A stretch of 64,000 nt of DNA, taken from assembly GCA_022410635.1 (NCBI GenBank), contig JAJVDF010000498.1, positions 190,749 to 254,748 of the forward strand, written 5' to 3'. Source of the stretch: Tretioscincus oriximinensis. Its lineage: Eukaryota > Chordata > Lepidosauria > Squamata > Gymnophthalmidae. The notes beneath the pieces are model-generated. The model ran no database searches. It saw only the letters and a program-made list of their open reading frames with translations, and was not told the DNA's origin. The translations under genes and the position numbers were made by a program. Below, in pieces: positions 12,771-23,824 of this stretch. Every line of letters starts with the position of its first letter. Position 1 is the first letter of the stretch.

Positions 12771-14207
12771 CTCAAACACAAACCTCTCAGGCCTGAGATT
12801 AGAAATGCAAACGCTAGAGGATGAATAGAATCTACAGCAAGAAACATTATATACTCTACATCTGAATCAGTAAGATTATTTGCATTATTCTTTTTTAACT
12901 TGCTTTTATAAAACAGTAACATTCTTGGGTGTCAATATTTTGAATTAATACCATATAGTTTAAAAGGAATAAAACTGTATGCAGCAGCAGTCGGAAACAT
13001 GCTCAAGTGTGACTTCAAGTCACTTTTCATTAGGAATTTTATTCAAAGTAGATTCCCAGCAGAATTCCCAAATCAAAACAGAGCTCTCATTCAGCTCTCA
13101 CTGATGGGTCATTTCAATTTTCTGATTGCTTTCCACGCTTAGTTCTCTTAAAGCAAAAACTAACAAAAGATGTGCCCTATTCAACTGAAAGCAAATTGAA
13201 AACAAAAATTTAAAGTTTAAATTTTGTATTGTCCATAGATAAGCAGACAGTAAGACAATAAATCATTCAGCATTGCTCGAGGTAGCAGTGAGCTGTTGAA
13301 TTCCAGAGCAGGCAGATGAAGGATTATTGCAATTTGTACTTAAAATTCAATTTGTATTTCTAAAAGAAAAAGCACCAAAATTTTCAGTTTGCATAATTGG
13401 AACATATTGAAGTTAAGTCAGAATGTAATCCACATGTTTTATTGTTTTCCTATTTCAGATGGTACTGTATGTTTAGCCAAATTATTTGTCTTTAACCTAC
13501 AGCGATTATTATTTTATCAACAGTTTGCAATATATTTTCCATTGTGAAATCTTGCATCAAAGGACGTCCTGCTTAAATGCAGCAGATTCTAAACTGGCAT
13601 GTGTAGAACATGCCTACATATTGCCTGCTATACAATGTAGTTTGCTAATGATTAATCTGACTAAATACTTTAAAAGAAAAAAAGGGGGAAAGTAGTATAT
13701 CCAGTGTGAATACAAACTCATAACAGTAAAACATTTAAAGGAATAAAAATAGTGTTCTTATTAAATTATCGATCCCCTATAGCAGCACATATTCTGGCAG
13801 CTTTAAGAATAAATATAGCCATACGGCTTGTGACAAATTTATCACAATCTAGAACCAATACTAACAAAAATCATTAAAAGGGCCTAAAACAGATCAAGCT
13901 AATCCACTTCTACTAAAGGTAATTAAATCAAGTCAATGTAAAGCAGACCTATGTGTTACATGTTTGCCTCCCCCACAGAAAAATGTTTCATGATATGTTT
14001 CATCCAATCATGGCAAGGGGAGAAAAGTCAGGCAAGTAGAATATAGAAAGTGTAGAATATAATTTCCGCAGTTCTTGTTCTTGGGTTAGAAGCAGGAATG
14101 CCTCCGTCCACTGAGTATGAATGGCAGGAAAGATTTCTTTCCTCCAGCAGAAAGGAATGGTTCCCAGAATCCAATTTCTAAAGCTAACTGTGAAAAAGGT
14201 ATACTAT
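12771..14207. other. No recognisable feature
   Basis: About 1.4 kb of AT-rich sequence without a supported element. Confidence 0.5.
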
Positions 14208-14341
14208 TAGCCTAGGCACATCTAACATTGTCCAGTTACCAGTGATTTCTGATTTAACATGTTTCTATGATGTGCCAACACATCAGCTAGGTGTTAACAT
14301 TCACCATTTTCACTATTTCCATGAATATAAAATCTCGTATT
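14208..14341 (+). repeat. Direct repeat, copy A (pair with 16938-17062)
   Basis: About 130 bp similar at roughly 85-90 percent by eye to 16938-17062. Shared runs include ACCAGTGATTTCTGAT, ATGATGTGCCAACACA, AGCTAGGTGTTAACATT and CATGAATATAAAAT. Its right end is also the left member of the 29-bp duplication that flanks 14342-15425. Confidence 0.8.
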
Positions 14342-15425
14342 CATCATCATAGCCTTTATTGGCATAAAAAGAAGAAAGACATCCAATGCAAGAAACAAAT
14401 CAAATATAAACTTTCACGAGTAAGCAACAAAAAGAAGTTACAGATGGGCAATACGGCGAAATAAGATTATAGACCATTCCAAATGGACTCAGGTAGTCAA
14501 GGAGTCAATTAGATCAATCAAGAAAAAGGCCACCTGTTCCGTAAAGGATTCGTCCTGGTTGTTCAGAAGAAACCCAATTTTCTGGAAGTCCGGTATGGAC
14601 ATACTAGGCAAAAAAATAGGTTGTTGATATTTTTCTCTGATTTTTGAACGTAATGAACACTGAAACAAGATGTGAAATAGGGAGTCTTGCACCATATAAT
14701 CGCATGTGCAAGTACGCAAATGCTTAGGTATTCATAGAAATCTCCCTCTAAGCTGTCCCGAGGGGAGGATGTTAAAACGTGCTACAGACATAGCGCGTCT
14801 TGAGGCCGGGTTAATCAATGTTCTGAGGTAGGCGGCCANGGGCCCCCCATGAACACATAAATTAAAGCTTACAGGGGAGCAGGTCTTGGAAGCTGCCGAC
14901 CATAAGCAATCCCAATCAGCTTTCATAAGTGCTGCTTTGACCATCCTACTGGCTTCTATCATTGTGTACTGTTCCATTTGGTCTAGAGTGATACCTATGC
15001 TATCAAGCTTGGCATAAATCTCGACCTGCCAAGAAGAAGCTAAGGAGTCTTGTAGCAGGAGATTAAGGAGACTTCCATGGGTTGCAGAGTAATGGATCTT
15101 GATCCAATAGGTCAAGGTTTTAATCCACGCTAGACAAGAGAGAGAATTTAATCCCAATTCGATGTTGAGGGAGGCCNCTGGTACACAGCGGGGGAGACCC
15201 ATTATCCTATACAAAAACTTATGCTGGATGACATTCAGCAGGTCAGACCTTGCAATTGCCCACACCGGGGCTCCGTAAAGGGACGGGGATATTACTTTGG
15301 CCTTGAAGGCTTCTATGGCGGCCGGTATATACTGGTGTCCAGAGTTGTAAAAGAACTTGGCAATAGCATTAGAGCTAAGTAGAGCTCTGTTGGTTAGTTG
15401 TTTGATATGGTGTGACCAGAATATT
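14342..15425 (-). pseudogene. Non-LTR retrotransposon ORF2 C-terminal relic between 29-bp direct repeats
   Basis: Reading leftward on the minus strand, one frame runs from about 15360 to 14489 with a single in-frame stop at 14732-14734. It includes AAIEAFKAKVISPSLYGAPVW, IMGLPRCVP, LNIELGLNSLSC and, past the stop, a short cysteine motif (TCTCDYMVQDSLFHILFQC). This is the region after the reverse transcriptase in several LINE clades; R4/Dong-like or L2-like are the candidates. The 3' end on that strand reads CCAATAAAGGCTATGATGATG, a tail of ATG units. Direct repeats at 14313-14341 and 15426-15454 fit a target duplication. Ambiguous bases lie at 14839 and 15177. It is 5'-truncated, with no catalytic motif left. 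Confidence 0.8.
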
Positions 15426-15454
15426 CTATTTCCATGAATATAAAATCTCGTATT

Positions 15455-15960
15455 TGTGTTTGGAACTTTTCAAATTTCTTTCTTTTAATCCCCTTCCTGT
15501 ACTCTAGTTACTAATCCCCTTTAATTGTGATACCCTTTTTTAAAACCCTCCATCTCTGCATCTGTTGATTTCATTTTCATTCTAGATATCCCGTTTTCAC
15601 TCCCACCTGCAATTTTAAGCACGTACTGTATGTTATAATTTCCCAGATAGTCCATATAGAGATCGTCTTGAACCTTTTGATATTCAGGCTGCTTTCAGCT
15701 ATAGTTTTGGAAAGACCCATAATCTTCTACAGCAAGGTGAATTGATAGGTGATTTCTTGCTCTCAAGATATTCTGTTTCCTTGATTCAGCCTCCAATTCC
15801 TCCTTGTATGTTGGCGCAATCCCAAGTTGGATGACCAATGCTTTGACTACGCTACATCTGCATTCATATGGTTTTTTCAAGTTTTGCTGGTGTTTTGCTC
15901 CTTATCCTCCTTGAGGAAACATAAAAAAATGAGACAACTGCGATATCTATTATTTAAGGG
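15455..15960. other. No recognisable feature
   Basis: AT-rich sequence between a LINE relic and a CR1 end. Confidence 0.5.
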
Positions 15961-16112
15961 CGAGGGGAAAATGCCTCTTCTCTGTGCACTGTGCAACAAG
16001 CAGGATTCCTGAAATACCATTTTCTGGGAGTCGGATGGTTCAGTCTGCACAGGTGCATTGGTGGGCACTGTGTGAGACAGAATGGTGGACTAGATGGGCC
16101 ATTTTGGCAGGC
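15961..16112 (+). mobile_element. CR1 LINE 3' UTR fragment, sense
   Basis: It carries AGGATTCCTGAAATACCATTT, GTGTGAGACAGAATGGTGGA and CTAGATGGGCC, matching the CR1 end at 12240-12440. It stops where a SINE begins, which suggests a later SINE insertion. Confidence 0.75.
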
Positions 16113-16705
16113 ACAGTGGTGCAGAGGATAGGAAGAAGAAGAAGAACTTGGTTCTTATACCCTGCTTTTCTCACCTTTCAAAGGGACTCAAAGCGGCTTA
16201 CAAGGATATATACAAGGCTTCCATTCTACCTTCCCCACCAGGCTATGGTGGTTCCCATGTATCTACTTGCAGTCAGTTGCAATTTCTTGCAATTCATGCT
16301 TTCGAATAGCTGGGTTGGCTAGAGCTACAGGCTAGTGGAAGGTGCTCACCCCTCCCCACATCCCCCACAGGGCTTCGAAACCCAATCTCCCAGGCGAGAG
16401 ATGAATTTCTAAGCGACTGAGCTGTCTGTGCCTGCTACCCGTTAAGAGCAACAGTTTTCCAACAAGATGATCTGTGTTTGAGGCCCATGTGTCTGCCGTG
16501 AAGAGGAGTGAGACTCCTCTACTGGTCTTAGCTCTAGCTAACCTAGATGTTCAAAGCAAGCAATTTCAAGGAGATTAAAAGGTACCACCACAATTGTGGT
16601 GGGGAAGATAGTATGTAAGTCTTCAGGTGAAAAATATCTTGGAAACTGCTTTGAGTCCTTTTGGGTGAGAAGTATGTAGTACAATAACCAAAATTCTCCT
16701 CCTCC
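16113..16705 (+). mobile_element. tRNA-derived SINE, sense, split by a second SINE
   Basis: The head GGCAGGCACAGTGGTGCAGAG (16115-16132) continues at 16441 as GTTAAGAGCAACAG, followed by a B-box-like TGTGTTTGAGGCCC. The body runs to a 3' end at 16640-16705 with AAACTGCTTTGAGTCC, GGGTGAGAAG and a TTCTCCTCCTCC tail. The intervening 16133-16440 is an antisense copy of a similar SINE. The two halves together give a plausible full-length unit. Confidence 0.6.
16133..16440 (-). mobile_element. tRNA-derived SINE, antisense, nested in another SINE
   Basis: The left end is AGGAAGAAGAAGAAGAACTT, the reverse of a TTC-type tail, then TTATACCCTGCTTTTCTCAC and CAAAGGGACTCAAAGCGGCT. At the right, the reverse strand gives a tRNA-like head with CAGACAGCTCAGTCGCTTAG as an A-box region and GGGTTTCGAAGCCC as a B-box region. 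It is the best preserved member of the SINE subfamily also seen at 3290-3570 and 63868-64000. Confidence 0.75.
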
Positions 16706-16937
16706 TTATTTTTCCACATTTATCTACTTTATAACCCATTGGGATCAACAGGATGATAGTAGGAGATACTAGGTGTGGGATATTTTGTTGCTGTAAATGG
16801 GTTTACCATATTGAGAATTGATAGATGGACAGCTTGAAGCTTCTCCCACCAAAGAAGCTTCTAAACATTCATTCAACGGACAAGGCAACTCTGCAGTTCC
16901 AAATATTTAAGTAAGTACTACTTTTCATATTTCAGTA

Positions 16938-17062
16938 CATAGCCTAAGCATATCTAACATTGCGCTGTAACCAGTGATTTCTGATATGTTTTTATGATGT
17001 GCCAACACAGCAGCTAGGTGTTAACATTTACCATTATCACTATTCCCATGAATATAAAATAA
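16938..17062 (+). repeat. Direct repeat, copy B (pair with 14208-14341)
   Basis: Same orientation as copy A. Similarity starts near TAGCCTA and ends at ATGAATATAAAAT. Beyond that the sequences diverge, so this may be a dispersed repeat rather than a large duplication. Confidence 0.75.
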
Positions 17063-17999
17063 CATTTCATTTTCTGTAGCTAGTTAAGGGTAGGTTTCCC
17101 ACCAAAAGCAAATAAAAAATTTGGAACTGTTTTCCTGCACTAATACCCAGGGTATTTTCTGGAATTAAGATAAGTAACTCTATGTGATAATATACTTTTA
17201 AAAGGACGCCTTATTAAAGAGAAATCTTTCTTTTTTATGCTTATAAAAGACTTTTGTACAATTTGCCTATGTCCCTTTATTCCCTATCAAATATTTATTA
17301 GAGCCCTACTGGCTACAAATAGCTTCCAAAATCCATAGATTTCAACAGAACAACAAAAATAGTGATGTTAATTATTGAGTAGATTTAAAGGTTTCCTTAA
17401 GACATTTATCAGGATGGTCGATCCATAGCTAAGAATTTTTTACTGTTGTTTAGTTATTAGAAGTCTCTTTCAGAGGATTATTTTACTTTATAGATCTTTC
17501 TTTTGAGTTGTTGAATGATGCGCCCATGCCAGGAAGCATCACAGCATCTCTTCATCCTTTAGGCTCTATTCAATTATTTATCCTTTATGGCTCAAATAAT
17601 GCAAATTCTGCATGCAAAAGAGAAATACGGTCATCTAAATTAAGCACAATCGAAGCTTAATCAGTAAACTTTTATCTGCTGTGAAGCTCTTCCTTTGGAA
17701 ATATGGGGAGAGTTTTATTCACCTAATAAATGTGGCTGTTCTTTCATTTGCTTTAGCCACAGCATAAAGGCAGTAAACAATCTTTTGAATTTGAAATGTT
17801 AAAAATGTCTCAAGACTTTCACTATCAACAGGACTGAGATATTGGTGATGATTTTACTAGAGATAGTGAAGGCTAAATCCAACATTCACATTCAGGAAAC
17901 CCAAAATGAATATTCTAACTTGGTAGTTTTAGGTTTTCCATGTCTTGGGTTATTTCTGCTCCCACACTAAAGGTGCCTCATCATGCCAAGTTTTATTTC
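17063..17999. other. No recognisable feature
   Basis: AT-rich sequence without repeats that I can match elsewhere in the window. Confidence 0.5.
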
Positions 18000-18365
18000 A
18001 CTATTTATTTTAAATCTGGAAAAACACATTCACAATTCTGCCTCACCGTTCTTCAATTTTTCATGCTGTTTCCTGTTTCCCAATTACACTTCCTTGTATT
18101 GTTTTGACATCGTAAGTCCCATAAGACATTGCTGCACTTATTTTACTACAATTACTGGTATTCTCTTTACCACTTAACCTTTACACATAGCCTCAAAGTC
18201 TTGCGAGATTTACCATTTTCCCACAATGAAGGCTAGTTTTTGGATTTTAGTGAAGTTCAATATGTAGCAGACATATAGCGGTGGCTGGCAAAACCAAGAA
18301 CTTGGGCCTTTTTAACCAATGGATTTCTCAATCTGCATGAACTAATTCAGCCCGATGTAAATACT
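18000..18365 (+). repeat. Unclassified interspersed repeat (family R), copy 1
   Basis: Three copies lie in the window: 18000-18365, 23825-24180 and 33745-34090, all in the same orientation. Shared words in order are CCCATAAGACATTG, ACTACAATT, CAAG..CAAT, TAGCCTCAA, GAGATTTACCATTT, CCCACAATG, and at the right end GGATTTCTCAATCTGCATGA. No coding frame. The spacing is conserved over about 330 bp, which points to a dispersed element, probably a non-autonomous DNA transposon. Confidence 0.65.
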
Positions 18366-19079
18366 ATCTTGGTAAAAATTATTTGTGGGGACGCATCCAT
18401 GTTCCATACAGGAAAGGAAAGTAATTTTGACATGGTTGTACCAGAAATTCCAGTAAACCTAAAAAACAGAATTTAGGTTCCTAAATCAGGACTTGTTAAT
18501 AAATAATGGTGTAAAGTTACCAGTTCTGAACACGGACTGATATTTAGGAATGTTAATGTACCTTATCAAAACCAGATAATGTACTGGGGTATATCTGCTT
18601 TTCATTAGACTTTACAGCCTTCTCTACAGATAAAGAGATGTGCCATATTATAGAATATTGAGCATTTTAAAACTTTTGGGGGATTTTTCTTAGTCTGGGT
18701 CATCTTCTAAAATAGAAAGTTAATACTTCATGTTTGCTTTATTTTCCATTGGGGACATAAGCTCGTGCTAGAAAAAGACCCAATCGATCAAAATATGCAT
18801 GAAGCCATGTGATGATACTGAAACCCTACATTTTTTTTTACAATGTTTACAAGTGTTTTGTTTTCTAGGGAAGAAAATCCTATGTGTAGATGCATACTAC
18901 ATAGATCAAGCACATATCTTCAGTTACTTCTGAACAGTAACTGAATCTGAAAATGTAGATATTTCAGGCTAGATTTTTAAAAATCCTATTAGACCCTAAA
19001 ATATTACTAGATAACTTTGCTAGGTATGAATGTCAGACTCTTATCTAGAAGTCTCCCAATATGATTCCACACACATCCA
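18366..19079. other. No recognisable feature
   Basis: AT-rich sequence without a supported element. Confidence 0.5.
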
Positions 19080-19230
19080 TGAAGCCTGCTTAGTGATCAT
19101 AGGCTTCATAGAGAGTCTGCTCCAAAGTGGAGAAGAAGGGGTTATGGAGGTTGCTTTGAGTTGTTTTGGGTTGAGAAAAATGGGGTATAAAAAGGAACCT
19201 TATTTTTGTTCTTCTTCCCTCCCTCCTCCC
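19080..19230 (+). mobile_element. SINE 3' part, sense
   Basis: GGTTGCTTTGAGTTGTTTTGG, GTTGAGAAAAATGGGGTATAA and a TTCTTCTTCCCTCCC tail match the 3' end of the SINE at 16441-16705. The tRNA head is absent or unrecognisable. Confidence 0.55.
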
Positions 19231-19705
19231 ACTCCTCTACCATGACCTCCTCTAGCACCACCTCCTTGAAATTTTGATCCAGACTATTTTTTTTATAATT
19301 AATTCAGTGCTAATCTGGAGTTGGATATACATGCCCCAAACTTCCAATTTCATCAAATTGACTTGCCTACCTGAAAAGTACATTGTATTGACTACTACAT
19401 AGATACGAACCAAAATACAGTATGTCCAGCAATGTGTGCCCCACAAAAATAGGAGGTTTTTTTAAAAAAAGAAGGGTTTTTCAGTGTTAAAAACATAACG
19501 ACATCTCTTTACAGGAGTTCCATCACAAAATTTAACAGACTTTTGGTGGCATACACACAAAACAAATGAAGATCACCCTCTTGCATGTAGTCGCTATGGA
19601 AACCTCTGAATTGCTGGAGCCTCTTTTGAAAAGGATGCATAGAAAAAAGAGTGCACAACAAATGAGTTGTGTTTGCAGGGAAAAAGTAGAGGCAGGTATG
19701 TGAAT
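19231..19705. other. No recognisable feature
   Basis: AT-rich sequence with an A-rich run near 19460. Confidence 0.5.
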
Positions 19706-20310
19706 CGATACATTAGAACATAAGAATGTAAGAGAAGCCCAACATTTGTACCTGGGCAGTCTCAAGCAGAAGATAAAATGTCCACCTTGAATTCCTGCGA
19801 ATTGCATTTCAGGAATACAGTCTGCTGCTCCAGCCCAAAGGCAGTAAAAAGAAATCCACCTTCATTGCTATTTTCAGAGAAATAGCCNTGTTAGTCTAGC
19901 AGAAAGTCCAGCAAAGGAGCTAGCAGCACTTTGAGACTAACTTGAGAANAGTGGTTAGCATAAGTTTTCGTAGACAGAAGTAGCTTATGCCAACCACTTT
20001 TCTCAAGTTAGTCTCAAAGTGCTGCTAGCTCCTTTGCTGGACTTCATAGCTATTGATATACTCATGAATTTGTCTAATGCTATTTTAAGCTATCCAGGCT
20101 GTTGGCTATCATAACTTCTTAAGAAAGTAAATTCCATAGACCAATGTGTCCCTTAGTAAAAAATCTAACATCCCTTTTCCTTTTTCCTGCCCATCAGCTT
20201 CACAGAGTGCTCCCTGGTTCTAATATTTTGTAACAGAAAAATAGTTTTTCTCTATTCCCCTTATCCACCCTATGTATTTTACACACTCCCATCAGTGCAT
20301 AAAATGTGAT
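19706..20310 (-). mobile_element. CR1 LINE 3' region, antisense, interrupted by a palindrome
   Basis: From the left, ATTAGAACATAAGAATGTAAG and CTGGGCAGTCTCAAGCAGAA are antisense CR1 3' UTR. After the 19872-20045 insertion the antisense text continues (CTATCCAGGCTGTTGGCTAT, CCCATCAGCTTCACAGAGTG, TAGTTTTTCTCTATTCCCC). It parallels 36885-37340, but is more diverged. Confidence 0.8.
19872..20045. mobile_element. Palindromic family P element inserted in CR1
   Basis: The arms are 19911-19970 and the reverse complement of 19985-20042. Each carries GTCCAGCAAAGGAGCTAGCA and CACTTTGAGACTAACTTGAG, with one clear mismatch and one ambiguous base over about 59 bp. The loop is about 15 bp (CGTAGACAGAAGTA). 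Flanking octamers are ATTGCTAT (19864-19871) and ATAGCTAT (20046-20053), 7 of 8 identical, which suits a hAT-type duplication. The right end lacks the outer words present at 34245-34278, so it may be an internally rearranged copy. Ambiguous bases lie at 19888 and 19949. Confidence 0.75.
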
Positions 20311-20740
20311 GGCTCCATATGAATGTTGTGCATTTCCTGCACACATAACCCATTCAGCCTCTTTCAGCACTAGGAACTGTGTGCCTGTTCCTTCCAGAGG
20401 CTGTTCTGCTAGGGATCAAGGATAAATAAACCCCATGACCAAACGAATTGTGTACCATCTGCATAGCTGCACATTCACTTTTACTGAGCTTCCTGCCCCT
20501 GTTTTAGAATAATAGGAGTAATTGGTTATCTGCATTATGGCCCTTTCTACTCTTGACCTTATTCTGGATTACATCCTTAAACTGTGATCTGCTGCCCATG
20601 GACTAATATAATACGCAATATATAGATAACAGTAACATATACCTTCACTGTATTATGCAGACAAAACTATTTTTAAGCAGAAACATGCTGCACATTAAAA
20701 AGCTAATTGTAGAAATTAACATGCATGTGATGCTTAGAAT
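20311..20740. other. No recognisable feature
   Basis: Sequence between CR1 and L2 relics without a match elsewhere in the window. Confidence 0.5.
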
Positions 20741-22675
20741 TTACTTTACTATTTGATTTATGCCCCACCCACCACACAAAGGGCTCTGGGCAGCTCACAG
20801 TGTAATACAAAACAATAAAATACAAGATAATTATATAAAACCAGTAAAAGTCCAGGAAATATTTTTAAACAAATTACAATCATAACCCCCCAATGTTTAC
20901 CAACTCAGATCCAAAGGGCAATACTAAAACAACAGTGGAAGCAGATCAGCCTGAGGAACTGCTGGCGGAACAACTTGCTTTACAAGCTCTTTGGAAACTC
21001 AACAGTTCTATAATTGCTCAAGTACTCATAGAGAGGGTGTTTCACCAGTAGAGGCCACACAAGAGAATGCCCTATTTTTGGTGACTGAAAGGTGGGCTTC
21101 ACTGACACCAGGAACCTGTAACCGATAAAGGTCCATTAAGGTCCTCAATGTTCTCCTGGGTTTATACAGGGCAAGCCAGTCTCGCAAATATGAAGTCCCT
21201 AAGCTATGTAAAGCTTTAAAGGTCACAACCAGCACCTTGAATTGGATCTGGAAGTCAATTGGCAACCAGTGCAATCCCCGTATAATAAGAGAAATGTGAG
21301 CCCCACGAGAGGCACCTGTTAATAAATGGGCTGCTGCATTCTGGACCAACTTCAGCCTCCGGATAAGGCGCAAGGGAAGGCCAGCATACAGAGAGTTACA
21401 ATAATCCAGCCTAGCAGTAACTGTTGCATGGATCATGGTGGCTAGGTCAGGGTGAAAGAGGTAAGGGGCCAACTGCTGAGCTTGTCTCCGGTAGAAAAAG
21501 GCTGTTTGAGCTGACCACACCATGTGGGTCCCTATGGAAAGGTTGGAGTCCAGGTGGACACCCAGGCTGTTGACAATGGGGAGAGTACACAGAGAATTCT
21601 CCCTGAAGGGAGGCAGCTGGAGACCACTAGGTTCAGCCCAACGGCCCAGCCAGAGGACCTCCATCTTCGATAGGTTTAATTTCAACCTGCTACTGCTTAA
21701 ACAGTTTGCGGTGGCTTCTAGGCAATGGAGGAAACATCTGGGACTGAAGCTAACTGACCCTCCATCAGCAAGAGGAGCTGTGTGTCATCAGTATACTGAT
21801 GGCAGATCAGTCCATAATTCCGGATTAACTGAGCCAAGGGGCACATAAAGACATTAAAAAGCAATGGAGGGAGCAGTGAAGTGGACACTGCTGGGAGCTT
21901 TGACCCCCAAAGGCTACTCGTTGCCCTCTGCGCTGGAGGAATGAAGAGAACCAAGCAAGAGCTGTTCTTTGAACTCCAGCCTCTTCAAGGTGGTGTATTT
22001 CATGGTCCACAACATCAAATGCTGCTGATAGATTCAAAAGCGCAGACCCACTTCGATCAGTTTGCCTCCAGATATCATCTGTGATGGCCAGAAGAGCAGA
22101 CTCTGTCCCATGGCCCGGCCAAAAGCCAGATTGGTAAGGGTCCAGAACAGCAGCAGCATCTAAGAAGACTTGTAGTTGTTCTGTCACCACTTTCTCAATT
22201 ACCTTGCCCAGGAATGGAAGGTTCAATACTGGGCGGTAGTTGGCCAGATTGTAAGGGTCTTTTCAAAAGGGGCAGACCACAGCTTCTTTTAACCCATCTG
22301 GGAACACTCCCTGTTCAAGGAAAGAGTTGACTATTTCTAACGGATGGGCAAGCAGTGTCTCACTGCTGGCCTTGACCAGCCATGAAGGACATGAGTCAAG
22401 AAAACAAGTGGTAGGTCTCACTTCCATATGGTCAAGTGGGTTAAAGTGGTCCAGCACTGGACCTGGGGGTGATCAATGGGCCCCAAGCTCTGTTTCTGTA
22501 TCGGCTGTTGGAGGGAGATCAAGGCGGAGTCTCGAGACTTTATCTGCAAAAAAATCTGCAAAGGAATTGACTTTACTAAAACCTGTGACAGAAGGTGCCT
22601 AAGCTTTATAACTGACCTGTGGGTGGATGAAAATATATGCAGTGAAACAAATAACACACACTGTTGTCTTCTCTA
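20741..22675 (-). pseudogene. L2/CR1-like LINE ORF2 relic, antisense, 5'-truncated
   Basis: Minus-strand frames follow the order of an L2-type ORF2. From 22457 to 22263 comes TTCFLDSCPSWLVK and VNSFLEQGVFPDGLKEAVV. From 22226 to 21825 follow FLGKVIEKVVTEQL, DPYQSGFWPGHGTESALL and LSAAFDVVDHE, the second one a reverse transcriptase motif. From 21954 comes HQYTDDTQLLL, the catalytic box with YTDD for the usual YADD or FADD. From 21685 to 21026 comes LNLSKMEVLWLG, TARLDYCNSLYAGLP and LHWLPIDFQIQFK. The 3' UTR ends near 20741 in a TTTATGCCCCACCC region. Frames are broken at several points and no endonuclease domain is present. Confidence 0.92.
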
Positions 22676-23108
22676 GGCCATGATCAGACAGAATTACTAA
22701 AGATGTAGGTGTACACTCCCAAGGCATGTCATCATGTGCATTGTGTAGCCATTTGCTTGCCAACTGTGCTCTGTAATGGAGATGTAGAAATGTACAGCAT
22801 AGGAGAGCACAGGGGTTTTAGCTGCCTATTTGCTGAGGTACAATTCTTCCCTCCTGTGCTGGACTGAGTTTCAGTGTAATTTCTTTTGTTGATCTAGTGA
22901 CAGAATCATCAGCCAGCTTTTTCAGTCTTAAAGCATACTACATGGCTGAAAAATATTTCAAAATGTGCTCCTGTCCAGTGATGAGCCAGGAGCAACTTGT
23001 TGGATAACCAAAATTTCTATTGGCCTGCCTTATCTTAGCTCTTGGCTCTTCCTGCATTTACCCTCGGACTGGTCTGTATTGTAAACTAAAGCCTTCTGTA
23101 TCATAGAG
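22676..23108. other. No recognisable feature
   Basis: Sequence between the L2 relic and a hAT element. Confidence 0.5.
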
Positions 23109-23116
23109 TGGTCTAT

Positions 23117-23560
23117 GGCCGCCATACATCCCGGAAAGGCGTGACATTCCTGGATTTGGGGACTAAAATCTAGTCCCCTCCAGGTTTTAAGGGAAAATCG
23201 TGGATTTTTACATTCCCCAATGCTGCATCAGGGAATATAAAAATCCAGGATTTTAAGGCAAAGGAGCCAATGGGGCTGACAGCTGCAGCAAGAGCAACAC
23301 TTCCTGGAATGACTCTCGGAGCGTGCCGTAGCTGCTCCTCTGCAGGAGGTGAGGTTTGGTGGCTGCTGTCAGGCAGAGTGCGCCAACTCGCCTCCTTATA
23401 GACGAAAGACGCTTGAGTGTTTTGATTCGGGATCAGAGCTTTTGTGCAGCTCTGTTCTGCCTGTCTCACCACAAGTATGTGTGTGTGCACATGTTTGTGC
23501 ATGCGTGCTCCTCCCCCCCCCATCCTGGTTTTGGGCTGTCAGAATATGGCAACCCTACAT
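23117..23560. mobile_element. Non-autonomous hAT-type element with exact 8-bp duplication
   Basis: TGGTCTAT occurs at 23109-23116 and again at 23561-23568. Termini are imperfect inverted repeats: GGCCGCCATAC on the left and GTATGG-like TATGGCAACCCTAC on the right. The interior is GC-richer than the flanks and has a TG-rich stretch near 23477-23510 and a C run at 23512. No transposase frame is present, so mobilisation would need a hAT transposase from elsewhere. Confidence 0.75.
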
Positions 23561-23824
23561 TGGTCTATTATAGACAACTCACCACTGTATGCTTTGCAGA
23601 GAACAAAGCACAATCCAAATCAAGGCACCCCTAATCTGAATTATTGCTAGAATGAATTAGACAGTGCATAGGTGGACCTTTATGTCACACTTTGAAACAN
23701 GGAAGTAGGCAGAACGCATACTTCAATTTTCTGTAGTACTAGGGAACCCATTTTTGTCAATGCACTATGTCCTCCTGATAATCTGTTTAATTCCAAAATT
23801 TATTTTAAAAGTGGAATAACTCAT

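Noticed and set aside
15984..16322. 112-codon plus-strand open frame
   Set aside because: It runs across a CR1 3' UTR and an antisense SINE, so it is chance.
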